Origin: Diplolepis rosae
Taxonomy: Eukaryota; Arthropoda; Insecta; Hymenoptera; Diplolepididae
Length of the DNA: 64,000 nt
Assembly: GCA_030998225.1 (NCBI GenBank)
Contig: JAPYXD010000715.1
Coordinates: forward strand, 1,550,001-1,614,000
Reading direction: 5' to 3'
Part shown: positions 10,215 to 20,774 of the stretch, piece after piece
Layout of the letters: each line of letters opens with the position of its first letter
How positions within the stretch are numbered: the stretch's first letter is position 1
Notes under the pieces: model-generated
What the model saw: the letters and a program-made list of their open reading frames with translations, nothing else
What the model was told of the DNA's origin: nothing
The model's database searches: none
Translations under genes and position numbers: made by a program

Positions 10215-11225
10215 AATATTTACCCGGTCCTATATTGGTTTCCTCGGAAACCGATCAGGGGCCCTTAGAACAGGCGACCGGACGCGTCCTTAGGTTGCGG
10301 ATAGAGGGGCTCTGTACCGAGGGTTACTGCTGAATACGGATACAAAACTAAATAAGCAACCGGGATGGTCCCGAAGTAACAACCCCCAAGCCAAGGTGTT
10401 AACGACCGTGCCAAGGGCTGCATGGCACCAGGGAGTGGTGTGTCCTACGGTGTCTCCAGGAAACCAGGTCGCCTCCTGGAGTACTCAGACCTTACCTCTG
10501 CATGCGGGGCTCTGCAGGGGCGGACCTTATACTTCCCTAGCTAATCGTGGGAATAATATGGAGAAAAATGATTTAAACAAAATTATGTGCGAGGGTTTAT
10601 TCGGAGGGAAGTTGGAAGTAACAGTGGTGCCCGATTGCTATGAAAAGTTTGACGCGAGGCGGCAGAAGAACTGCCTTTTCGGGACACATTAGAATGCAAT
10701 GAAACGCATTTCCACTATTGAAGAAATGGTCCAGAAGATGGATGAATTCAGCAAGATAAAAAAACATGTTCCTGACAATTAGAGAGGGTATCGCTGAAGT
10801 GTTGCACGAATTGAAGCAACTCAGCAAAGATACCGAACACACGGAGAGCTGGGCCGAATCATTTAGAAATCAGCCGTTAAAAGTTCTTGGCAGGGAAGTG
10901 AAACTAGCTCGGGCGTAAAGTGTTAAGAGCGTCAGGGATTAGGGCTGCCAGACAGCGGCACAAATTGTAGTGAACAGTACTCCGGAGTTGCGGAAACGGC
11001 CGAGAGAACTGACCGTGAGCCCGCAAGACACTGCAGCAAAGAAGCCGGAGATGAAGAGGCCTAAAACCTCCCCAAGAGAAGCGGAATGGATGAAGGTTCC
11101 AGCCAGGAAGAGGCTCCGGAAGAAAAAGCCTACACCGGAGGCTAAAAAACCGGATTGGCTAAGGCGTGCTCGCCCAGAAGCGGTGCTGATAAAGTCTACT
11201 GAGGAGTTTCAAGTTTAGTGGGTAT
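10215..11225 (+). pseudogene. R1-clade LINE 5' region and ORF1 fragment
   Basis: A GC-rich block begins near 10215. Its first 340 bp look like a LINE 5' UTR. From an ATG at 10558 a gag-like ORF1 runs, but stops at 10690 and several frameshifts break it. The last frame (10970-11218) is Lys/Arg/Pro-rich, with EAEWMKVPARKRLRKKKP and then RRARPEAVLIKSTEEF. The RPEAVLIKP-like motif following a basic stretch is characteristic of R1-clade non-LTR ORF1 proteins, which coat element RNA. Zinc knuckles, ORF2 (endonuclease and reverse transcriptase) and the 3' end are absent, so the copy is 3'-deleted. Base composition differs sharply from its AT-rich flanks. Confidence 0.7.
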
Positions 11226-12007
11226 TGCTTCGGCCGAGTTCCACACAACGTGCGTAAATGCATTCTCTATCTCCCCTGACCAAAAAAAGCGATATAATAG
11301 AATTTCAAAATTTTTAAGATGTTTTTAAGAACTTTATGGAGTTTCAAAAGATTATTTCACATTCAAAGTATTTCTTTCTTTAGTGTACTGTTGCACAAAA
11401 ATGTTTTTTGAAAAAAGTCAATATTATCAGATGTAAAGAAATTAAATAATAATAATAAATAAAACAAAGAAATAGATAAATTGAAAATCGTTAACGAAAA
11501 ATTACTATTATTCTATTCAAATTGTTCAAAACATTGTATAAGTACAAAAGTAAAAACGAAGTTCGAGACCATAAACTGCTTTATTAACACCTCTTTTTTG
11601 AGAAAACTTTCCAAGGTTTTTAAGAGGTTTGAGGGAGTTTTATGGATTTTTAAAACATTTCATACAATGTCATACAATGTCAAGACAGCAGACTTAAGTG
11701 TCAAACTTAAGCCCATACAGATTGAGATATCGAGTTTTTCATTCGAGGAATTAAGTGAAAGACATTCAGAAACGTTTCTATAATCTATACTTCTAAATTT
11801 GTTTGATTAAGCAAACATGTACAAATTATCCAACACTAATGATTTTACACCCTGGCCGAGTTTAACAAAAAAAAAAAAAAAAATCTTAACGGGAGAGTTC
11901 GGGCGTTTATATCGTATCCAAACACCTATTTACAATTCCTTATGGGTCAATCCATGTCAAATGACACGTTTTTTTTCGCTGTTGAAGTCGGAGTTTTTGG
12001 AAAATTA
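11226..12007. other. AT-rich stretch, no gene seen
   Basis: AT-rich with chance open frames such as 11481-11783, which has no recognisable domain and low-complexity composition. The sequence changes abruptly at the repeat beginning near 12008. Confidence 0.5.
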
Positions 12008-12586
12008 TAGTATATTATGTGCCTAGGCGCATAATGAGGGTTATTACGCGACGAGCGACAATGCTCACAGAAGATCGTAGCTAAGGCGTAGTCGAGGCGT
12101 AGCTGGGGCAAAGTCGACACGAAGCCGAGGCGCGATCAATCCTGCGAGCATTTTAAGCGAGTCTCGTAATTACCCGAATTGTGTCCTTTGGCACATATTC
12201 TATTTTATGTGACTTCGGCGCTTATGCGAGTTTTTAATGCTTACAGTCGAATCCAATCTGAAAAGGTCGAAATTGCGGTGATTATCGCCCATCTCACTTG
12301 ACATTTCGCGAATACTTCCGGCCATTTTGATTTTATCCATCTTGTGTAGTAGTAGCGTATTGTAAGAGACGCATACGCAGTTCAAATGTATAAGGCTATG
12401 TCAGTGAGGTGCCAACGGTGTACGAAGAAGAAGAACAAGAAGAAGATTACGCTCCTCTGTATCGTAATAGGCGCATGCGCAGTTCAATTTTTACATTACG
12501 TTCCTCTATCGTAATACACAACATTACGCTACTCTGAACTGTAGCGTAAAAACGAGTTTACGCGCCGGGGGACACATTAGTATATT
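12008..12586 (+). mobile_element. Composite MITE, copy A (full length)
   Basis: Starts AGTATATTATGTGCCTAGG and ends near TTTACGCGCCGGGGGACACA. It contains two imperfect palindromic halves joined near 12190-12210: the first half folds on itself via GTGCCTAGGCGCA-like ends, the second via GTGCGTA..CGAGTTTTTA and GTAGCGTAAAAACGAGTTTAC. The full length recurs at 49676-50203 and the first half again at 12588-12830. A GAAGAAGAA tract and GGCGCATGCGCAG (about 12470) are retained in both full copies. No coding capacity. Confidence 0.75.
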
Positions 12587-12587
12587 A

Positions 12588-12830
12588 CGTACCTAGGCGC
12601 ACAATGAGGGTTATTGCGTGACGAGCGACAATGCTCGCAGGAGATCGAAGCCAAGGCGTAGCTGAGGCAAAGCCGAGACGAAACCGAGATGAATCCGAGG
12701 CGCGATCAGACCTGCGAGCATTGTTGCGAGTCTTGTAATTTCCCGAATTGTGTGCATTGGCACAGATTCTATTTTACGTGACTTCGGTGCGTATACGAGT
12801 TTTTATGCGTACACTCGAATCTAATCTAGT
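12588..12830 (+). mobile_element. Composite MITE, copy B (first half only)
   Basis: Directly downstream of copy A in the same orientation and highly similar to its first ~240 bp (AGTATATTACGTACCTAGG through GCGTATACGAGTTTTTATG). It ends at TCTAATCTAGTAT, where the full copy at 49.7 kb continues into the second half. This gives a tandem of one full and one half unit. Confidence 0.75.
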
Positions 12831-13259
12831 ATGCATAGGACAAAAAAATGTTTTTTTGCAAATTTATTTTTTAATATTGTCAATTAAGTAAAAATTACAA
12901 TTTTTTTAGTCATTTTTTTGCCATTACCATATTTTTTTGAAAATTTTTTATTACAAAAAGTGATGCATGAACAATATTATATATTAGTGTCAATATGTTA
13001 AAATTCATTACTCCCGAGACATAATTTTTTGAGTTTTTACCGACATTTTTTCATTTATCTATGGATATTCATTTATCTTAGATACTAGCAGAAACTGTAG
13101 ACTGTAAATGTGATGAAATAATGTTATCACGAAACATTTAAAGCTTTTATGCCAACGATTTATGAATAACCTAAACTATTTCGGTTTTATTTTATGTTAC
13201 AATTATTTAATAATCGTCCATTCATGGTCGCTTGTTTTTGCAATATAAATCTTTTAGGC
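12831..13259. other. AT-rich stretch, no gene seen
   Basis: Strongly AT-rich with T/A homopolymers. Nothing recognisable. Confidence 0.5.
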
Positions 13260-13620
13260 GCTTTCTTTTTTTCCAAACAAGCGTCGGAGAACTCATCAAA
13301 CATTATGCGACCAACTATAATCCACAAAAAGGATCATAAGAATGTATTCAAGATGCGAAAACGTTTGCCAAAACATTACCAGCTTATACACCTAACGTGG
13401 AGATCTACCTGCTAGACGATCAGGAACTGAAACAATTTTGCAACAGAAAAAAAGCGTGGTGTAAAACTAGGTCATTAACGTGCAAAAGCACGTTTGGAAA
13501 AAAAATACGTGTCTCCTACAATAGTCCAAAGAACCATTTCTAAAAATATTAATGCAAAACAAATTTGTTACCAAAATGGCCTGTGTGATTTAAGATGGAT
13601 TGACCCTTATGATTTCGGAA
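13260..13620 (+). pseudogene. Possible transposase DNA-binding relic
   Basis: One frame around 13480-13560 reads ARLEKKYVSPTIVQRTISKN, similar in layout to the helix-turn-helix of Tc1/mariner-like transposases (SP/ST-T-V-x-R-x-I-x-K). Upstream, CKTRSLTCKSTFGKK-type text comes from a shifted frame, so any gene is broken. No catalytic region follows. The call is tentative. Confidence 0.25.
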
Positions 13621-14289
13621 CATTACCCTATTAAAAAAATTCTCGTATTATTTTCGGACGAGGAGAAGACAAGGAAATCCGCGAAGATTATTTGACTGAT
13701 TTGAGGATTTTCTACAGGAATTTAAAAGTCCCCGTGGATTTCCTGGTGTTTTCACGTTTAAAATTAACTACGAATTTAATCAAAAAATGATTTCAAGAAT
13801 ACATCTTTTTTAAATTAATTAGTTGGCTGCTTGACATTCTTATTACATCTCGCCTAATTTTGCTGGAAAACTTGTAGATCAGTTTAATGTAAACAATTTT
13901 TCTCCTTAAAATTTTTTTAATATCCATCACACTTCGTCTGGAAAATATACTTAATTTTTTATTTTTAATAGCGATGCTCATGATTCAGATAACTATGAGT
14001 CTTATTAAAACCTAACCTTCAGCAAATTTTTTAATCTTTTTGAGATTAACAATTTTGTTTCTCAACATTTTTTCGTATTTCTTATATTTCAGCGAGAAAA
14101 CTGAAAGTTTTATTTTCATAGAGTTTTTCACTATTGAAACGAAAATTATGGGTCTTATAAAAAAATCGTCTGAAGTACATTCGTAGATCTTTTTAAAAAA
14201 AAAACAATTTTTATCCTCAACATTTCTTTCTTATCTACCATACTTTGGCTGAAAATCAGAACATTTTATTTGTAATAGTATTTTTCACG
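13621..14289. other. AT-rich stretch, no gene seen
   Basis: AT-rich DNA without recognisable coding sequence or obvious repeat structure. Confidence 0.45.
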
Positions 14290-14400
14290 ATTAAAATAAA
14301 AGCATGGATTGTATCACACGCCTCTTCCGAAAGATAAAATGTAGTACTCCCCAATTCCATGACGAGGCGCCACAGTTTCAAAGCTGTAACGCGCAGGTCG
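14290..14400 (-). repeat. Fragment of the 29.2-kb MITE family
   Basis: In reverse complement, GAAACTGTGGCGCCTCG, CATGGAATTGG and TTTATCTTTCGGAAGAGGCG match 29388-29455 at about 90% by eye. Only part of one arm is present. Confidence 0.65.
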
Positions 14401-15100
14401 AATATTGAGCGCGAAAAAGTTAAATTTTCAAACACGTAAACTGGGATTCGTTCCACAATGAAGGACTAGGAAGCCCAACTCTCACGAATGAACCGATTTG
14501 TTTATCGAATTCTATTAATAAAGGAAAAGACAAAGAATATTTAAAAGTTAACGTAAAATAAAACACAATGATTACGATGGAAATAAAAACAGAACATAAA
14601 AGGTAATTTATTAACACACACGTATTAATTTTTAATAATCAAATACAATAAAGAATAATTTTGTATATAACAGTTATAAACTCGCTCGAGCGAGGACGAA
14701 AAAAGTCAAGACACGAGCTTCTCGTCCTCTGTCAAAATTAAATCTGACTCCTGGAAAGTATTTCGTCGTTGATGTCTTGATGAATCGGCGCGCGCAAGAC
14801 CCAGGATCCTTGCCTGTGTGGTCCATCCTTCCATTCCCGCGAAAACATCTGTTTTTCGTCACATTCATCCCCGCTAGTCGAAACTCAGTGCATCCACAAA
14901 AGAATAGTATGACCCTGTACTCGAACCGGCCCATCTTGACATTCTATACAATTGGGAATTTGCATGCAAAAAAATCATGCAATTTTATAAATGCAATCTA
15001 AAGTTTATATTAAATAAAAAATAATTACAATAGCGTTTTCTTTTTACTCATTAATTGTGGATTTGCGATGGATTCAATGATAATGAGCGTTTGAAACGGA
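14401..15100. other. No assignable gene; one unassigned open frame
   Basis: A reverse-strand open frame (14934-14674, 86 residues) sits in a locally GC-richer patch, but I recognise no domain. A plus-strand frame overlaps it. Without splice signals or homology I do not call a gene. Confidence 0.3.
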
Positions 15101-15123
15101 CCGCTTTGGCGATCAAGCGTCTC

Positions 15124-15131
15124 TGACGTCA
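15124..15131 (+). promoter_or_regulatory. CRE-like TGACGTCA upstream of the 15218 ATG
   Basis: Perfect CREB/ATF palindrome TGACGTCA 87 bp before the ATG, followed by AACCGTTGTAT. The same arrangement (TGACGTCA, three bases, CGTTGTAT) lies upstream of the opposing THAP exon. The shared context suggests related promoters. Confidence 0.45.
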
Positions 15132-15217
15132 AACCGTTGTATTTTCGTATCGGCAACATGCAAACCAAGTGCAAGTGAAGTTCTAAATAATAAATAAATT
15201 GGTTTATTTAGTTAAAA

Positions 15218-15357
15218 ATGCCTCCTAAGGTGGATAGTAGCTTCGTAAAAGCAGACTCGGGAAGTCTTCCAAAAATTTCTATGTTTATGGTGTTGAAATA
15301 TTTTACATCTAACCCTAAATATGCCGCACCAGAAATCCGTGGTGTCAAAGCCACTTT
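15218..15357 (+). CDS. Putative first coding exon, unknown protein
   Basis: ATG (context AAAAATGCC) begins a 46-codon open frame reading MPPKVDSSFVKADSG, then LPKISMFMVLKYFTSNPKY and APEIRGVKATL, ending at a consensus 5' splice site (TT|GTAAGT at 15358). The codons look protein-like and the donor is strong. The layout resembles the N-terminus of a hypothetical protein group common in ants and wasps that carries a SWIM/YqaJ-like region; that link is memory-based and weak. No matching second exon was found in the next few kb: the exon at 17494 needs one preceding base while this one leaves two. It faces the THAP gene at 15725-16483 head-on. It may be the remnant of a mobile gene. Confidence 0.45.
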
Positions 15358-15724
15358 GTAAGTAAAAGTTACAAATTATAATTATTCTACTCTGTCAATT
15401 CAAATAAAAGAAAAAACTACTAATTGATGATAATGAAAAATCACTCATGTATAAGTTAATGTATCTAGTACATAGTTGAATTATTATTACGTTAATAAAG
15501 AAGATGGGTATATTATTGGTAAAATGTATGATATAAATATAAATTAATTCGTTTGAATGATTTATAAATAATTAATTATTCTTCATTATAAATATTCATT
15601 TGTTTCTTAATTTAATTAGTTCTAATGACATGAATTATTTGTTAACTGCTTGAATTTTTAATATTTAAATAGTATAATATCCAATAAAGTTTCATTGAGA
15701 CAGTGATAGTCGTTAAGTTTACCA

Positions 15725-16483
15725 TTATAATGATAAAATTTCTAAAATTGCTCTTTTCCGGTTGAGTTTAACAAAAGCAGGTCGAGGAGTTGGAGTTTCC
15801 TTATTACTACGATGTTTTGGGCAGTCGAAAAAATGCGGAAAAAAACCTTTTTTAATCTGTATTGGTTTCCCAGTTAAAGAGTACTTTACGTAATTTTCCA
15901 TATCCTCTTTTAACTGAAATAATGCATTCACGTAATTATTATTTCATAATTTATAAATTAATTTAACCGCATTATTATTGTAAAATTTTTTCGAAGCTAC
16001 AACGTGAAAACTCTTTATTGAAAAATTTGAAAACAGTAATAACAGCAAGTTCTATGTTTAACATTTTTAATTTGTATCACATAAATTTATGATCATGATT
16101 TTCTCTATAAAACCTGCTCCTTAGACGTAAAGTAATAACTTTTTAAATCATATTATTATTTACACATCGACAAATTCAGGTTAGATTTTTTTTTACTGCT
16201 ATAATTATAAATATAAATAAATTTATATCTTTTTTCAATTACAGTTTATTTACAGATAACATAATATTATGAACAAAAGAAGAAACTATACTTACGTCAA
16301 AATGATCTTGACAGCAAAACATGTTACTATTTCCTGGCATATCTCGCCGTTGTGCACTTTCAAACCATTTATTTCGCACAATCGGATTTACCGGAACCGG
16401 AAAAAAAATTTTATCGGGTGTCTTGGTTGTCGAATTATGACACTCATCGACAAAACACCATTTACAAGCCGTTTTTTCGACAT
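15725..16483 (-). pseudogene. Two-exon THAP-domain gene, start frameshifted
   Basis: Exon 1 (16483-16296) encodes a THAP C2CH zinc finger: CFVDEC (C-x4-C), FFPVPVNP, NKWFESAQRRDMP, then CCQDHFD carrying the last Cys and His. It ends at donor GTAAGT. Exon 2 (15913-15725) begins after TTATTTCAG in matching phase with LKEDMENYVKYSLTG, a basic GFFPHFFDC block (position of the AVPT-like motif) and a stop. The intron is 382 bp. THAP domains bind DNA and occur in P-element transposases and insect nuclear proteins. The ATG at 16483 is one base out of frame with the domain (six A where seven would fit), and a stop lies just upstream in the domain frame. The protein is therefore broken, mis-assembled in a homopolymer, or starts in an unseen exon. 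Confidence 0.65.
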
Positions 16484-16548
16484 TTTATACAATTTTCAAT
16501 TGGTCTTCTATACAAAGATGTGACACAGAGCGATCGTATACAACGATG

Positions 16549-16556
16549 TGACGTCA
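16549..16556 (-). promoter_or_regulatory. CRE-like TGACGTCA upstream of the THAP exon
   Basis: Palindrome TGACGTCA 66 bp before the THAP ATG on the minus strand. It is followed on that strand by CATCGTTGTAT, matching the element at 15124 of the opposing exon. Confidence 0.45.
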
Positions 16557-16559
16557 CCG

Positions 16560-17493
16560 TATCATCGGAAGCATTCGGCTGTTTTTGAAACGTTTTCGGA
16601 AAATTTAAAATTTACACTTTTCAAACGCTCATTAATAAATTATTATTAACTAAAAAATTCAGAAAAAAATTTTGTATGCAAAAGTGACCCCCAAATTTCG
16701 TTTTTTCATCACAAAAAAAAATGTGCAGATTCCCAATTTGAGGCCCTTCGCAGGCGAGCGAAGAGGTTAGCCCTGAACACGTGTTACGGTTTGTGTAAAC
16801 AAATCTTTGCTGCAGTCTCTTGAACATCATAAACGCGACCCTTCCCACGGTTAAAGCGCTTACAAAAATGCATAGTATGGCAATAAATTTCCTCTCCACT
16901 TAAGGACTTTTCTATGAAAAGTCTGTAAGTGGAGAAAGCTTTTAAACAATTTTCAGGATTCTGGACTCAAGATGTTCTTATAAAAAAACTAAGAAATTCT
17001 TATTTGCCTTTTGTAGATTCAGCAAGTTTCGACCCATACCTAAATTTAGAACACATTGTTAAAGTAAACATGTAAAAGTTAAAGGAAATCAATATTCATG
17101 CATATGAATTAAATTTATAAAATACATTTAAACAAGTAAGTTATGTTTAGAAAGAGATCATCATTCTTATCGATTTTTACTTTGTCGACTTGCCAATGTC
17201 GCCAGCCAATTCTCTCTCTACGTTATTCTAATTTCTATGAATCAATTAATCCGCGTTTGAGTTAAACCGCGCGTTTTCAAGGTGAGCATGCGTGCTCTAG
17301 TGTGTAAAACGAACAGGAGAAGGATTCTGCGCTCGTTACAAAGCTGTGACGAGCGACTATACTTCGCTCGTTCTCCACTAGAGAGCGGCAGCTCTCAGAG
17401 ACAAACTTTGCGCACTAAAATTTTAAATCGATTAAAAAAATAAAAATTAATAATGATGAAATGAAGTAAAATTCTATATAAATGGTTATTTAG
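16560..17493. other. Unassigned; a promoter-like GC patch
   Basis: A reverse open frame (16899-16621) has no recognised product. A hairpin lies at about 16903-16927 (GGACTTTTC..GAAAAGTC). A locally GC-rich patch at 17260-17410 could be a regulatory region or old coding DNA. Nothing is assigned. Confidence 0.3.
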
Positions 17494-17634
17494 GAAATGT
17501 GGATGGTAAACAAGTAGAAACTGGACCAAATTATTCATATAAACTTGCTACTCTTCTCAAGTATCACATGCCCTCAAAGCACATAATTTTAGTAATAGAT
17601 CAAATAAATTACATTTCTAGAAATCACGTCAGAG
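17494..17634 (+). CDS. Putative internal exon, unknown protein
   Basis: A 141-bp open segment lies between an acceptor (TTATTTAG, 17492-17493) and a donor (G|GTAATG, 17635). It encodes NVDGKQVETGPNYSYKLATL, then LKYHMPSKHIILVIDQINY and ISRNHVR. The sequence has protein-like composition. The LATLL...IILVIDQI spacing faintly recalls RPA70 N-terminal OB folds (LATQLN...IIRL), but this is a weak guess. Flanking exons were not identified. It may belong to a dead gene or a retained fragment. Confidence 0.35.
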
Positions 17635-19311
17635 GTAATGAAATTTTGCATTTAGTGACCTAAAAACGAAGTGTTTTTGTGCAGAATTGACAAAAATAAT
17701 GCAGAAAAAGTCAAAATTTCATAGTTTTAACCATTTTCAATAACAGCTACAGCAATGAAATTTTCAAAATTTTTGTTCATCTATCACAAAGGTAGATTTA
17801 CGGGAAATATCCGATGTATATGAAAGAAACTTTAATCATTTTTACCTGGATGCTGTGAAAGTTTAAATGTAGGGAAACAAAGTTGTAAAAGTTCAAATTC
17901 GTGAAACCATTCATAAAAAAAATATAAAAATACTTTTAATGTATTTCTAAGTTACATATTTTCTATTTTGTTTCTAATAATTAATTTTCACAATTTGTAG
18001 GATCCGCCTTTTAGGTATGAAAATACTTTGAATTTTTACAACTTTTTGTTTCCCTAAATTTCAACTTTTACATTTCGTGAATGTTAGAGAGGATGAAAAC
18101 GGACATAGATAGACTACTTTTGGTTTTGAAAATGAAAAACAAATTTAATTGCTCTTAATATACTGTTTTAATTAATGTTAGTTAACTATATTAAAAATAT
18201 AAATTAATATTCACCTTATTTTATATTCTATTTTTTTAATTATTTATAATGATTTCCAACTAATTACATCTCTCATCAACTTCGTTCCTTGTTCAGAATT
18301 TTTCATTTTTTTTCCATTTTTCAACTTAATTTTACCTCAAAAAAATAATATAAATGCAGTGATATGTAGACAATTAAATATAAAAATTTTTAAAAGGTTA
18401 TTATTCAATGCCAAAAAGGAATAAAAGAGATATTAATATTTAAATTCTAATATCAGCTGAATGTTTAAAAATAGTTTTTGTACGAGATAAATATGAATAA
18501 AAAGGGGGAAATTTAATTTAAAATATCAAAATAATATTATTATTTAAATTCTGATCTCTTTTATTTGTTTATGGCATTAAATAATATATTTTCAAAATTT
18601 TTTAATTAAATTCTTCGTATGTTACTGTGCATTTTCAGGGAGTGATGGTACAGTTAGCGCCGCGTGTGACGATTCGGCAAACTAACTTAGGAATTCAACT
18701 TAGGACACTAACGGGGCGCCATTTTCTTTTCTAATGCATACGGCTGCCCTCTACTTACTCCACTTCTCGATACCTCATTCTTTGTTCTCGTGCCGATGTG
18801 GTCACTTCAAGATTTTAAAACAGGTAGAAAAATAGTAATATGGGTCAAATAAAGCACAGATTAGATTCGAAGGATGAATCCGAGAAGGAAGAATTTTGTC
18901 TCAGGCAAGTCGCTTGTCATTCGATGCAATTTTTAAGTAATTCAAACGATTACGTTTGCAATTATACACAAAAGCTCCTTTTCTCTTTTTAATTAGGAAG
19001 CCTTGATACGGACTCAGCGACCGATTCACCTTAAAAGCGTGTTTGCTTTGATCCACCTAAACTTAAAGAAGAAATTAAAGTTTCATTAAAGGAAACATCC
19101 ACGAAGCTACTATCACCAGTTCTCTGAAGGAAGCGTTGGTTTCTTTTATGACAGATGAATGAATTTTTGGCCAAAAGTTAGGTGAGCGCCTTAAAGCGGC
19201 AAAGACATTCGAAAGATCTAATTTCTCCTAATAGGAACCCTCATCCTCTTTGAAAAAACTAACCCTGGTGGCAGGGAAGTTATCAGGAGAGCTTCCTTAA
19301 TAAAAAGGATT
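17635..19311. other. No gene seen
   Basis: AT-rich to about 18600, then more mixed sequence to 19311 (18650-19300) without a recognisable frame. Possible TE relics, not assigned. Confidence 0.4.
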
Positions 19312-19427
19312 CCCAGTACGTCCACTACCATGTATTTTAGGAGGGTACTTAAAAAAAGGGAAAATGAGCATCAGCGCCGCCAAGTTTTGATAGCAAGAAC
19401 TATTATATTATATATATATTATATTAT

Positions 19428-20034
19428 CCCTAGCGAACTGGATGAACGATAGCTTTACGCTTTAGCGTAACATTATCGTAACATTATCGTAAAGTTATCG
19501 TAAAGTAGCATTATAACTCATGAATGAGGCAAAATAAATATTCAAAATGTTTTTATCCTTATTCTACGTTAAAAATAACGTTAACTGGTAATTGAAATAT
19601 GCAAGAATTTTATTTATTTACGCTAAAAATTAAAAAAATATAATTCCTGTCATTGAAGGTAGTGCAGTGGTTCACTTTTTGTGGAACTTCTCCGTTAAAG
19701 TTGACCATTGGTTGGAGTGAGACACAACTATACTTTCATCTCACTCTAACAAATATTCAATACTGACGGTGAAGACATGGAAAGTGATGAACCACTGCAC
19801 TGCCTTCAATGACAGGTATTATATTTTTTTAATTTTTAGCGTAAAAAAATAAAATTACTGCATATTTCAATTACCAGTTAACGTTATTTTCAACGTAGAA
19901 TAAGGATAAAAACATTTTGAATCTTTATTTTGCCTCATTCATGAGTTATAATGCTACTTTACGACAACTTTACGATAATGTTACGATAATGTTACGCTAC
20001 AGCGTAAAGCTATCGTTCAGCCAGTTCGCTAGGG
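19428..20034. mobile_element. Palindromic MITE, CCCTAGCG termini
   Basis: Arms of about 260 bp run from CCCTAGCGAACTGG to its complement CCAGTTCGCTAGGG. Subterminal direct repeats of TAACATTATCG/TAAAGTTATCG type follow, and the centre is flanked by CCTGTCATTGAAGG and AGTGCAGTGGTTCA. Arms are near-identical by eye. TATTA flanks both sides if the element is taken one base longer at each end. It shares termini and centre with 40416-40971. No open frame; superfamily unresolved. Confidence 0.8.
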
Positions 20035-20042
20035 ATATTAAA

Positions 20043-20219
20043 AAGGTGGGTATTGAATGACATTGAAATGTCAAAATCTGAAAAAAAAAAAAACAGAATC
20101 GAGAATGAAAATTTTGAATGCCTTTTAATCCCTAGGAATTAAAATGCATTCAAAAGTTCCTTTCTCGATTCCATTTCTTTCCAGATTTTGACATTTCAAT
20201 GCCATTTAATGCCCACCTT
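20043..20219. mobile_element. Small palindromic MITE, AAGGTGGG termini
   Basis: AAGGTGGGTATTGAATGACA on the left is the complement of the right end (GCCATTTAATGCCCACCTT). The shared block ATTGAAATGTCAAAATCTG extends the arms over about 80 bp around a short AATCCCTAGGA loop. Non-coding. Confidence 0.75.
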
Positions 20220-20774
20220 GTTACTAGGTAAATTCTAAAGAGCGGACATTTTTTAAACATGAATCAAAGATTTATACCATCTGATTTTATCAAAAGAATA
20301 TCAAACTATGGTTGCTATGGTTACAACAGTTTAAAAAGAACATCGGTAGCGACAGTAACGCCACCATTTGTTGATAGCAAACACTACAATTCGTTCCCCC
20401 TTTCTCCTATATGAGTGGACCCACTGTGAAAGCATTCCAGAAGAATCAGTTACGATTTCTATTTCTTCTTTAACTGAATCCTCTCTCAAGCAGTAGAACA
20501 GCTCTATAAGGATAAGTTCACATGACTTAATTGAAATAAAAGTACCAAAGAGGATTAAGCCTTCTAGACTGGGCAAAAGTCAGCCAGTTTTGTTTTTACC
20601 TTTTTATCATAAGAACAATCGTATCTGTTCTGCAAGGACCTTTCAATCTTATACCAAGAAGACGCAGCATCTTAGGAATGATACAAAGAAATTATTCATA
20701 TCTTTTAAAAAGCCTTTCAAAAAAGTATTGTTGTATTTCCCCCCATATTGAGTGGAAGTGAGGGGGATGCGAGA

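Larger units (their letters stand above)
19312..20428 (-). mobile_element. hAT-like MITE, copy 1, with two nested MITEs
   Basis: Ends read CCCAGTACGTCCACTACC and the complement of CACAGTGGGTCCACTCAT, flanked by an 8-bp near-perfect target duplication AAAGGATT (19304-19311) / AAAGCATT (20429-20436). It is the inverse-orientation homologue of 57509-58227, sharing CATGTATTTTAGGAGGGTAC and GATAGCAA blocks plus the GGTTGCTATGGTTAC segment near 20308. The 8-bp duplication and CACAGTG ends suggest the hAT superfamily. Two unrelated palindromic MITEs (19428-20034, 20043-20219) sit inside. Confidence 0.75.

Noticed and set aside
19421..20041. Firm target duplication for the CCCTAGCG MITE
   Set aside because: Flanks match TATTA only if the element is extended by one base at each end, and the second family member (40416-40971) shows no matching flanks, so superfamily assignment was withheld.
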